A DNA stretch of 64,000 bases from Streptomyces sp. NBC_01235 (GTDB lineage Bacteria; Actinomycetota; Actinomycetes; Streptomycetales; Streptomycetaceae): positions 8,742,001 to 8,806,000 of the forward strand of contig NZ_CP108513.1 in assembly GCF_035989285.1 (NCBI RefSeq), given 5' to 3'. Shown one piece after another: positions 16,764 through 24,217 of the stretch. The translations under genes and the position numbers were made by a program. The notes under the pieces were generated by a model. The model had not been told where the DNA came from. It made no database searches and saw nothing but the letters and a program-made list of their open reading frames with translations. The first letter of the stretch is position 1. Every line of letters begins with the position of its first letter.

Positions 16764-18038
16764 ATGAGTGCCGCCGCCCATGCCATCCGCCGCCAGCGGC
16801 ACGACGCGGCCGACCGGCCGTTCATCGTCATCTGGGAGTCCACCCGGGCCTGCCCGCTGGCCTGCCGCCACTGCCGCGCCGAAGCCGTCCCCGACCGCGA
16901 TCCGCGAGAGCTGGACACCGCCGCAGCCAAGGACCTGCTGGACCAGGTGGCCGCCTTCGGGCAGCCCGCCCCGCTGTTCGTGATCACCGGCGGCGACCCC
17001 TTCCAGCGCCCCGACCTGACCGAACTCATCGCCTACGGCAGGGAGATCGGGGTCCGAGTCGCCGTGTCCCCCTCCGGCACGCCGACACTCACCGAGGAGC
17101 GGCTGCGCGCCGTGCACGCAGCGGGGGCGACCGGCCTCTCGCTCAGCCTGGACGGCTCCACCGCCGAACTCCACGACGACTTCCGCGGCGTGCCCGGGGT
17201 GTTCCGCTGGACCCTGGACGCCTGGGACACCGCCCGCGCCCTCGGCATGAAGGTGCAGATCAACACGACGGTCGCCCGGCACAACCTGCACGACCTCCCC
17301 GACATCGTCCGCCTCGTCGCCGAGCACGGAGCGATGCTGTGGAGCGCCTTCTTCCTCGTGCCCACCGGCCGTGGCCGCAGCCTCGGCGCGCTGACCCCCG
17401 GCGAGGTCGAGGACGTCCTCAACTTCGTCTACGACGTCGGCCTGACCGTCCCCGCCAAGACCACCGAGGCCCACCACTTCCGCCGCGTCGCCCTGCAACG
17501 CCAGATCCTCGCCGCCCGCGGCGACGACCACGTGGCGGTACTCGGACTCGGGCGGCTCTACCAGGAGTTGACCGACAGGGCCGCCGAACTGGGCCTGGAC
17601 ACCACCACGCGCCGGGTACGGCGCCCGCCGCTGGACGTCAACGCGGGCCGCGGCTTCGTCTTCGTCTCGCACACCGGCACCGTGCACCCCAGCGGGTTCC
17701 TGCCGCTGAGCGCGGGAAGCGTGCGCAAGACGCCGCTGACGTCGATCTACCGAACCTCGCCGCTGTTCACCGGTCTGCGGGCCGCCGACATGCTCGGCGG
17801 TCGCTGCGGGGCGTGCGAGTTCCGCCGGGTCTGCGGCGGCTCGCGCTCCCGCGCCTACGGCGTCACCGGCGACCCCTACGCCGAGGAGCCGTGGTGCGGC
17901 TACGTCCCCGGCTCCTTCCCGCACCAGCGGGAACTGGCGGCACTGCTGCCCGGCGGCGCACATGCGGCACCGCCTCTGCGTCCCGGTCCGACCGCCGCCC
18001 CCGGCGGCAAGGAGCACCGTGCACAGCAAGAGCGATGA
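16764..18038 (+). CDS. Radical SAM/SPASM protein
   Basis: This 424-residue protein carries the radical SAM cluster motif CPLACRHC (Cys 30, 34, 37) and the TIM-barrel signature ITGGDPFQRPDL. A C-terminal SPASM-type Cys group, CGACEFRRVCGG with a later Cys in EEPWCGY, would hold auxiliary Fe-S. The layout resembles the heme-modifying NirJ/AhbD group and the actinobacterial family TIGR04053. No precursor peptide gene is visible next to it, so heme or cofactor modification is as likely as peptide modification. It starts at ATG 16764 with GGGAAGGA upstream, and its end overlaps the nirK-like gene by 20 bases, which implies a shared role or at least shared translation. Confidence 0.82.
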   Translation: MSAAAHAIRRQRHDAADRPFIVIWESTRACPLACRHCRAEAVPDRDPRELDTAAAKDLLDQVAAFGQPAPLFVITGGDPFQRPDLTELIAYGREIGVRVAVSPSGTPTLTEERLRAVHAAGATGLSLSLDGSTAELHDDFRGVPGVFRWTLDAWDTARALGMKVQINTTVARHNLHDLPDIVRLVAEHGAMLWSAFFLVPTGRGRSLGALTPGEVEDVLNFVYDVGLTVPAKTTEAHHFRRVALQRQILAARGDDHVAVLGLGRLYQELTDRAAELGLDTTTRRVRRPPLDVNAGRGFVFVSHTGTVHPSGFLPLSAGSVRKTPLTSIYRTSPLFTGLRAADMLGGRCGACEFRRVCGGSRSRAYGVTGDPYAEEPWCGYVPGSFPHQRELAALLPGGAHAAPPLRPGPTAAPGGKEHRAQQER

Positions 18039-20634
18039 CCCGGCCGTGGGCGGTGGCCGCCCGCCCAGCAGGTTCAAGGCATCGGGCCTGCGCAGCCGGC
18101 ACCTGGCCGCCCACGCGCTGATCGCGGCATGGGCGGTGCTCGCGCTGCTCGCGGCGAGTGCCCAGCAGACCCTGCCGGTGGCCCGCTGGCTGGCCATCCA
18201 CCTGTTCCTGCTCGGCGCGGCCACCACCGCGATCGTGGTCTGGAGCGAGCACTTCGCCGTCGCCATGCTCCACGCCACGCTGCCCGACCGACGGTGGAGC
18301 AACGCCCGGCTGGCCGGCGTCAACATCGGCGTCGTGGGCGTCCTCACCGGCGTGTGGGCCGACCACCCCGTCCTGACCGGTGCGGGGTGCGCGCTGCTGG
18401 TCACCGCGATCGGCGCACACCTGGTGGTGCTGGTCCGCATGGGCCGAGGGGCGCTGGGCGGACGGCTCGCCCCGATCGCCGACTACTACCGTGCCGCCGC
18501 GGCGGCGCTGATCATCGGCGCGGTGCTGGGCTGGCTCCTGGCCACCGGCAAGGCCGGCCCCCAGCACTACAGCGGGCTGAAGCTGGCACACGCGCACGTC
18601 ACGCTCCTCGGCTGGATCGGACTGCCCGTGCTGGGCACGCTGTTCATGCTCTGGCCCACCGTGCTGGGCGTGCGCATGGCCGAGCGCACCACCCGGCTGG
18701 CGCGCCGGGTCCTGGTGCTGACCGGGGGCGGCCTGCTGACCGCCGTCGCCGGCCTGGCGGCCGACTGGCGCCCCGCCGCCGTACTCGGCATCGCCGGCTA
18801 CGCGGTCGGTGTCGCCGTCGCGGTACAGCTCTTCGCCCGCACGGTGCGCCGACGCCCCGCGATCTCGGCCGCCGCCGCATGGATGCTCGCTGCCGCCGCG
18901 GCATGGCTGTGCGTCGGCGTGGTGGCGGACCTGGTGGTCCTGGCCGCCCGGCCGCTCGCCGAGGCACAGGACGACATCGGGTCCCTGGTCCCGGTGCTGC
19001 TCGTCGGGCTCGTCGCGCAGGTCCTCATCGGGGCCCTCACCTACCTGTTGCCCATCGTCCTCGCCGGCGGTCCCAAGGAACGGGCCGCGCTGCGGGCGGT
19101 GCTGGAGCGGTGGTGGAAGCCGCGGCTCGCCGTCCTCAACCTTGGCGTGGCCCTGCTCGCGCTTCCGCTGCCCGACCGCGTCGCCACGGCGGGCGTGCTG
19201 CTCGCCGGGGCGGCCGGCGCCGCGTTCCTCGCCCTGGCAGTGCGCGTGCTGCTCCGCAGCGGACGGGGACTCCTCCATGACGCGGACCAGGCCGGTGCGG
19301 CACGGCGCCCCGTCCTGTGGGGCACCGCCGCAGGGGCCGTGCTGATCGTGCTGGCCGTGCTGGTGGCGAACAGCGGCGGGGACACCGACGGTCCCGCCGT
19401 CGCCGCCGGGACGGCAGGCGCCGGCACCGGAACCACCCGCACGGTCGCCGTCACCCTGGCCGACATGCGCGTCCGCCCGGCCAGGATCGAGGTCGCCGCG
19501 GGCACCGACCTGCGGTTGAAGGTCACCAACACCAACGCGCAGCGGCACGACCTCAAGGTGGAGGACGGCCCCGCCACCCCGATGCTCGGCAAGGGCCACA
19601 CCCATGTACTCGACGTCGGGCAGGTCACCAAGAACCGCGAGGCGTGGTGCACCCTGCCGGGCCACCGGGCGGCCGGCATGACCCTGGACATCGTCGTGAA
19701 GGACGACACGGCGACGGACAGCACCGGACACGAGGGACACACATCGGCCGCCGCAAGCGGCGCCCCGGACCTGTCCGCGGACTTCTCCTCCGGCTGGCGT
19801 CCGCGCACCGCCGACCTCGCCCCCGTGGCCGGCGGCACGGTCCACAAGGCCGAACTGCACGCCGCCCGTGCCACGGTCGAAGTGGCCCCGGGCGTGAAGC
19901 AGCAGATGTGGACCTTCGGCGGCACCGCGCCCGGCCCCACCCTCCATGGCAAGGTCGGCGACGTCTTCGAGATCACCCTCGTCAACGACGATCCCTCCAT
20001 GGGCCACGGCATCGACTTCCACGCCGGTTCCCTCGCCCCCGACGAGCCCATGCGCACCATCCAGCCCGGCGAGCGCCTGGTCTACCGCTTCCGCGCCGAG
20101 AAGGCCGGCGCCTGGCTGTACCACTGCAGCACCGCTCCGATGCTCCAGCACATGGGCAACGGCATGTACGGCGCCGTCATCATCGACCCGCCCGGCCTGA
20201 AGAAGGTCGACCACGAATACGTGCTGGTCTCCTCCGAGCTCTACCTCGGCACTCCCGGCAGCACCGCCCAGGTGACAAAGATGCGCCAGGACACCCCGGA
20301 CGCCTGGGTGTTCAACGGCATCGCCAACCAGTACACCCAGCGGCCCCTGACGGTGAAGGCCGGCGATCGGGCCCGCTTCTGGGTGGTCGCCGCAGGCCCC
20401 AGCGACGGCATCGCCTTCCACATCGTCGGCACCGTCTTCGACACCGTGTACAAGGAGGGCGCCTACCTGCTCGAGCCGGACCAGGCGGGCGGCTCGCAGG
20501 CGCTGGACCTGGCCACGGCGCAGGGCGGCTTCGTCGAGACGACGTTTCCCGAGGCCGGCCACTACGCGTTCGTCGACCACGACATGCGCCACGCCGAAGC
20601 CGGGGCCCACGGCATGGTGGAGGTGAGCGACTGA
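18019..20634 (+). CDS. nirK: Copper nitrite reductase fused to N-terminal membrane and cupredoxin domains
   Basis: This 871-residue protein has three parts. Residues 1-452 hold about twelve transmembrane helices, with an oxidase-subunit-I-like stretch LAHAHVTLLGWIGLPVLG. Residues about 474-563 are a blue-copper domain with His in QRHDLKV and Cys/His/Met in WCTLPGHRAAGM. Residues about 600-871 are a two-domain copper nitrite reductase (NO2- to NO). The type 1 and type 2 copper ligands are present in HGIDFHAG, YHCSTAPMLQHMGNGM and AFHIVG. No signal peptide is needed; the enzyme domain would lie outside, tethered to the membrane. GTG at 18019 is chosen for its AAGGAG at 18009-18014. The fused domains could pass electrons from the quinone pool; that is inference. 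Confidence 0.88.
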   Translation: MHSKSDDPAVGGGRPPSRFKASGLRSRHLAAHALIAAWAVLALLAASAQQTLPVARWLAIHLFLLGAATTAIVVWSEHFAVAMLHATLPDRRWSNARLAGVNIGVVGVLTGVWADHPVLTGAGCALLVTAIGAHLVVLVRMGRGALGGRLAPIADYYRAAAAALIIGAVLGWLLATGKAGPQHYSGLKLAHAHVTLLGWIGLPVLGTLFMLWPTVLGVRMAERTTRLARRVLVLTGGGLLTAVAGLAADWRPAAVLGIAGYAVGVAVAVQLFARTVRRRPAISAAAAWMLAAAAAWLCVGVVADLVVLAARPLAEAQDDIGSLVPVLLVGLVAQVLIGALTYLLPIVLAGGPKERAALRAVLERWWKPRLAVLNLGVALLALPLPDRVATAGVLLAGAAGAAFLALAVRVLLRSGRGLLHDADQAGAARRPVLWGTAAGAVLIVLAVLVANSGGDTDGPAVAAGTAGAGTGTTRTVAVTLADMRVRPARIEVAAGTDLRLKVTNTNAQRHDLKVEDGPATPMLGKGHTHVLDVGQVTKNREAWCTLPGHRAAGMTLDIVVKDDTATDSTGHEGHTSAAASGAPDLSADFSSGWRPRTADLAPVAGGTVHKAELHAARATVEVAPGVKQQMWTFGGTAPGPTLHGKVGDVFEITLVNDDPSMGHGIDFHAGSLAPDEPMRTIQPGERLVYRFRAEKAGAWLYHCSTAPMLQHMGNGMYGAVIIDPPGLKKVDHEYVLVSSELYLGTPGSTAQVTKMRQDTPDAWVFNGIANQYTQRPLTVKAGDRARFWVVAAGPSDGIAFHIVGTVFDTVYKEGAYLLEPDQAGGSQALDLATAQGGFVETTFPEAGHYAFVDHDMRHAEAGAHGMVEVSD

Positions 20635-21080
20635 TGGACACCGTCGGTGTGTGGTCCCTCGTGCGGTTCGCACACGTGGCCGGCGCCGCCCTGTGGGTCG
20701 GCGGCCAACTGGCGCTGTCCCTGGTGATCCTGCCACTGGCCCGCCGTCTGCTCGCCCCGGAGGCCAAGGACCGGTTCACCGCCGCGGCGGGCCGCCGGTT
20801 CGGGATGCTCACCGGCGCGGTCTTCCTGCCGGTGCAGCTGGCCACCGGCTGGGCCATGGCCTGGCACAAGGGCGTCACCTGGGCCTCACTCGCCGAACCC
20901 GGCTACGGCCGCACCCTGGCAACCAAACTCGCCCTGTTCGTCGTGGTGATGCTCGCCGCGGCCGGCCACGGCATCGCGCAGGCCAAGGACCGCGCCGACC
21001 TGGCCCGGGCCCTCGCGGTCATCTCCCTGGTCGGCTCACTCGGCGTCGTCCTGCTGGCCACGGCCCTGCCCGCCACCTGA
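20634..21080 (+). CDS. CopD-like small membrane protein
   Basis: This 148-residue protein has four transmembrane helices. The first reads RFAHVAGAALWVGGQLAL, the pattern of CopD/DUF2269-type proteins, with a conserved His at the start of the helix. CopD proteins act in copper transfer across the membrane, so delivery of copper to the nitrite reductase encoded just upstream is a reasonable guess. The ATG overlaps the nirK stop (TGATG at 20632-20636), so it is the third gene of the operon. Family assignment is by motif and topology only. Confidence 0.7.
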   Translation: MDTVGVWSLVRFAHVAGAALWVGGQLALSLVILPLARRLLAPEAKDRFTAAAGRRFGMLTGAVFLPVQLATGWAMAWHKGVTWASLAEPGYGRTLATKLALFVVVMLAAAGHGIAQAKDRADLARALAVISLVGSLGVVLLATALPAT

Positions 21081-21116
21081 CCAGCGGCCACGACGAAGAA
21101 ATGAGGAGGAGGAATC

Positions 21117-22136
21117 ATGCGCACCCAAGCCCTGCTGGACGCAGCCACCGCGGAGTCGCTCCTGGCGGCCGCCGTGGCGGCCCCGTCGATCCACAACACA
21201 CAGCCCTGGCGCTTCCGCCTGGACCGCGACAGCCAGATGCTGGAGGTCCACTCTGCGCCGGAGCGGACACTCCCGCTGACCGACCCGACGCACCGCGCCC
21301 AGTACCTGTCCGTGGGCGCCGCGGTCTTCAACCTCCGGCTCGCAGCCGTCCACCTGGGCCGGCGGCCCGAGGTGAGACTTCTGCCGGACCCGCACGACCC
21401 CGGACTGCTGGCCGCCGTACGACTGACCGGTCCCCTCAGCGCGGACGACCAGCCCTCGGGCCCCGGTCTCTATGAGGCCATCGCACGGCGGCACACGAGC
21501 CGGATGCCGTTCACCGGCCGCCCGGTGCCCGAGCCGATCGTGGCGGAGATGACGTCGGCCGCGCACGCCGCCGGCGCCCGCCTGCACATACCGGATATCG
21601 CCGGAACACGGCGGTTGCTGCGCTTGACCGCCGCAGCCGAGGCCCGCAACCACGCCCACCCGGACCGCACCGCCGAGACCCTCTCCTGGATCACCGCCCC
21701 AGGAAGAGACGCCCCCTACGGTCTTCCCGTCACCGCCCTCGGCCCGTCGGACGCGGGCAGGCGGATGCCGATGCGGGACTTCACCGGCGCACTGCCCGTC
21801 CCCCGCCTGCCCGCCCTGTGGTTCGAACGCCACGTCCAGCTGGCCCTGCTGTGGACGCCCCACGACCGGAGGGAGGACTGGCTGCGAGCCGGCCAGGCCC
21901 TGCAGTACGTCCTCCTCACGGCGACCGCCCACGGCGTGCGCACTTCGCTCCTGCACCAGGCCATGGAATGGCCCGACCTGCGGGCCGCGACAGCCCTCCC
22001 ACGACACAAGCGGTGCCATCCCCAGGTACTGATCCGATTCGGCTACGGCCCGGACGGCGCCACCACACCGCGAGCGCACGGGCACTCCGTCACCCGCCCG
22101 GCGGCACCGCCCGCGACCGATACCGAAACGGGCTGA
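21117..22136 (+). CDS. Acg-type nitroreductase family protein (copy 2)
   Basis: This 339-residue Acg-type protein has AVAAPSIHNTQPWRF (about residues 20-34), RRHTSRMPFTGRPVP (about 123-137) and a C-terminal VLIRFGYGPDG motif. It is strongly similar to the next gene over its whole length, so the pair is a tandem duplication. ATG at 21117 follows AGGAGGAGGAA. It lies 36 bp after the CopD-like gene and may belong to the same transcript. The activity is unknown; the family binds FMN and is linked to the DosR dormancy response in mycobacteria. Confidence 0.87.
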   Translation: MRTQALLDAATAESLLAAAVAAPSIHNTQPWRFRLDRDSQMLEVHSAPERTLPLTDPTHRAQYLSVGAAVFNLRLAAVHLGRRPEVRLLPDPHDPGLLAAVRLTGPLSADDQPSGPGLYEAIARRHTSRMPFTGRPVPEPIVAEMTSAAHAAGARLHIPDIAGTRRLLRLTAAAEARNHAHPDRTAETLSWITAPGRDAPYGLPVTALGPSDAGRRMPMRDFTGALPVPRLPALWFERHVQLALLWTPHDRREDWLRAGQALQYVLLTATAHGVRTSLLHQAMEWPDLRAATALPRHKRCHPQVLIRFGYGPDGATTPRAHGHSVTRPAAPPATDTETG

Positions 22137-22191
22137 ACGCTCAATGTCTCGAACCGGTGCCACCGCATGAAGGAAAGGAGGCCACCTGTGG

Positions 22192-22359
22192 ATGATGCGC
22201 ACCGTTGTGTCCGTCGCGGGCCACTTCCGCGTCGTCGATCCCCGCCGAACGAGGCCGGACGGCCCACACGAGGGGGCCGGTCAACCCTCCTCCCAAGTGG
22301 GACGGCAGCGCAGCATTGGCGGAACGGGGAAGAGCTTTGCAGAGGAGCCGTCATGCTGA
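22192..22359 (+). CDS. Possible 55-residue small ORF upstream of Acg copy 3
   Basis: ATG ATG at 22192 follows AAAGGAGG (22174-22182) at a distance of about 10 bases, and the frame stops at 22357-22359, overlapping the next gene start by 7 bases. The peptide begins MMRTVVSVAGHFRVVD and has no recognised family. An in-frame GTG at 22188 in the Acg frame could instead use the same ribosome binding site to extend Acg copy 3 by 55 residues, but that extension is Arg/Pro-rich and absent from its paralogue. Confidence 0.25.
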   Translation: MMRTVVSVAGHFRVVDPRRTRPDGPHEGAGQPSSQVGRQRSIGGTGKSFAEEPSC

Positions 22360-23384
22360 CCCGGGAAGTCGACGCAGCAGCCGTTCATGCCCTGCTGTCC
22401 GCGGCGGTGGCAGCGCCGTCGATGCACAACACCCAGCCCTGGCGCTTCGGCTTGGACCCGGACAGCCGCTCGATCGAGGTCCGTGCCGAGCGAGGGCGGC
22501 AGCTGCCGTTGGCCGATCCCCGGCATCGCGCCCAGCATCTGTCGGCGGGCGCGGCCGTCCTCAATCTCCGGGTGGCCGCAGCGCACCTCGGCTGGGATGC
22601 CGGCGTACGGCTGCTGCCCGCCGCGGACGATCCCGCTCTGCTGGCCACCGTGCAACTGACCGGACCCGCCACGGCCGACTGGCACTCGCCCTTGCGGGAT
22701 CTGTACGAGGCCGTCGAGCGCCGTCACACGAGCAGGATGCCCTTCACCGGCCGCCCGGTGCCGGACACGATCGTGACCGAGATGATCAGCTCCGCGCGTG
22801 CCGAGGGCGCGCACCTGGAGGTCCCCGACATCGTGGAGACCCGGCGCCTGCTGCGCCTGACCCAGGCGGCCGAGGCCCGCAACGCCGGCCACCCGGGCCG
22901 CAGGGCCGAGACGCGCACCTGGATCACCGCTCCAGGGGCGGACACCTCCTACGGCATTCCGATCACGGCACTGGGCCCGCGGGACGCCTTCGGGCGGATA
23001 CCGGTGCGGGATTTCACCGGGCCGCTGCCCGCACCGTGGCTGCCCGCCCTGCGCTTCGAACGCCATGCCCAGGTGGGCCTGCTGTGGACGCCGCACGACC
23101 GGCGGGAGGACTGGCTGCGCGCGGGGCAGGCGCTGCAGCGCACGCTGCTCACGGCGACCGTGCACGGGGTGCGGACCTCGATGCTTCACCAGGCCATGGA
23201 GTGGGTGGACCTGCGGACGGCGATGGCCGGATCAAGGCGACAGTGCTGCCCGCACGTGCTGATCCGCTTCGGGTACGGCCCGGACGGCGGCCGCACGCCG
23301 CGCGCATCCGCGAACCCCGCGGCCGGCTCCGTCACGGGGCCGGAGCCGAGCGCCTCCCCCTCGGGCGCAGGGCCGACGGACTGA
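22353..23384 (+). CDS. Acg-type nitroreductase family protein (copy 3)
   Basis: This 343-residue paralogue of the preceding gene carries AVAAPSMHNTQPWRF, RRHTSRMPFTGRPVP and LIRFGYGPDG at matching positions. ATG at 22353 is supported by AGAGGAG (22340-22346) and by alignment of the N-terminus with the paralogue. The last 30 residues are a Pro/Ser/Gly-rich tail that differs from copy 2. Two adjacent copies plus the more distant one at 1367 suggest family expansion within one regulon. No substrate can be assigned. Confidence 0.87.
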   Translation: MLTREVDAAAVHALLSAAVAAPSMHNTQPWRFGLDPDSRSIEVRAERGRQLPLADPRHRAQHLSAGAAVLNLRVAAAHLGWDAGVRLLPAADDPALLATVQLTGPATADWHSPLRDLYEAVERRHTSRMPFTGRPVPDTIVTEMISSARAEGAHLEVPDIVETRRLLRLTQAAEARNAGHPGRRAETRTWITAPGADTSYGIPITALGPRDAFGRIPVRDFTGPLPAPWLPALRFERHAQVGLLWTPHDRREDWLRAGQALQRTLLTATVHGVRTSMLHQAMEWVDLRTAMAGSRRQCCPHVLIRFGYGPDGGRTPRASANPAAGSVTGPEPSASPSGAGPTD

Positions 23385-23456
23385 CTCCGCACGTCGGCTC
23401 GCCCCCTGCCCACGCGGCCGGCGTCAATGGCCCGGTGGCACGCGGTCTGCTGCGCC

Positions 23457-23879
23457 TCACGGACTGCCGCATGCCCCGTTGAGGACTCGGCCGGTGACCA
23501 TCTCGGATTCGATCCGCACGAACACGGACTCCCGCGGGGGCATCCAGGACGTGGGGCCGACCTGCGACAGCCGATCGTGCTCGGCGGGGTCGGTCACCAC
23601 GGTGGCCCGCCCGGTGACGACCACGCTCCAGCCGGACCGGGTCTCCGCGTCGAACTCGTCCGCCTCGAAAGCGACCACGACGCCGTCGATGGCGCGCACG
23701 AGGTCCGAGTCCCGTGAGGTGCGCAGCAGGACGGAGTCGTCCGTGTCCAGGCAGAAGTTGATGGGGAGGACCGCGGGCAGCGCCTGCCGGGTGTAGACCA
23801 CACGGCCGACCGGCACTTTGGCGAGCAGGCGCAGGCTTTCCTGCCGCTCGAGTCCGCGAAAGGCGTCGTTCTTGAACAT
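23457..23879 (-). CDS. Pyridoxamine 5'-phosphate oxidase-fold (FMN split-barrel) protein
   Basis: This 140-residue protein is a single split-barrel domain of the PNPOx-like flavoprotein group. Recognisable parts are LLAKVPVGRVVYTRQALPAV (strands 1-2), LPINFCLD, LLRTSRDSDL and GWSVVVTGRA. It lacks the C-terminal half of true PNPOx, so vitamin B6 synthesis is unlikely; F420- or FMN-dependent reduction is the usual guess. It is convergent with Acg copy 3 and divergent from narK. Its upstream region contains a perfect 42-bp palindrome whose centre is a 5-4-5 dyad, so it is probably in the same regulon. Confidence 0.8.
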   Translation of the reverse strand: MFKNDAFRGLERQESLRLLAKVPVGRVVYTRQALPAVLPINFCLDTDDSVLLRTSRDSDLVRAIDGVVVAFEADEFDAETRSGWSVVVTGRATVVTDPAEHDRLSQVGPTSWMPPRESVFVRIESEMVTGRVLNGACGSP

Positions 23880-23880
23880 C

Positions 23881-23942
23881 GGTCCATAGTCCCTGCGGGA
23901 GCGGCGAGGGGGTAGGGCCGGTCGGCCCTACCCCCTCGCCGC
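23881..23942. promoter_or_regulatory. 42-bp perfect palindrome and half-matching dyad before the split-barrel gene
   Basis: Positions 23901-23920 and 23923-23942 are perfect 20-bp inverted repeats with a 2-base spacer. The centre reads GGGCC GGTC GGCCC, a 5-4-5 dyad. Ten bases closer to the gene, 23881-23894 reads on the minus strand GGGAC TATG GACC, a partial match. The spacer is too short for an efficient terminator loop, and the position just upstream of a start codon favours an operator. The gap 23880-24217 contains no gene. Confidence 0.55.
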
Positions 23943-24001
23943 GCAGAACGGCCGATAGCAGCCGTTGTTTCGCGGGGGTGACACGGGCAAGGCGGTACAC
24001 G

Positions 24002-24049
24002 GGGGGCGGGTGTGCAGGGACGGCCGGGGGCGGGTGTGCAGGGACGGCC
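24002..24049 (+). repeat. 24-bp direct repeat, two copies
   Basis: Positions 24002-24025 and 24026-24049 are identical 24-base units containing CGGGTGTGCAGGGACGGCC. They lie in the narK upstream region and include GGGAC-type half sites. They are perfect, contiguous and only two, so this is not a CRISPR array. Confidence 0.6.
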
Positions 24050-24062
24050 GGGCCTGAACCAC

Positions 24063-24097
24063 GGGACCGTCTGTCCGCCGGCAGGGACTGATGGCCC
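24063..24097 (+). promoter_or_regulatory. Paired DevR/OsdR-like dyads before narK
   Basis: GGGAC CGTC TGTCC (24063-24076) and GGGAC TGAT GGCCC (24084-24097) are 21 bp apart. The second is a good match to the block-wide pattern. They end 120 bp before the narK ATG. Confidence 0.6.
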
Positions 24098-24217
24098 ATG
24101 CCTGAGGAGAGTCCCGACGCCGACAGTGGTGACGGGAAGCCGTTCCGCTGGCAAGGGGCCCTCGGTGCGCGTGCGATCCCGGTGGCGCAACACCACCATG
24201 AGGAAAGGGACGACAAC

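Noticed and set aside
24002..24049. CRISPR-like repeats
   Set aside because: Only two contiguous units with no spacers; a simple direct duplication in a promoter region.
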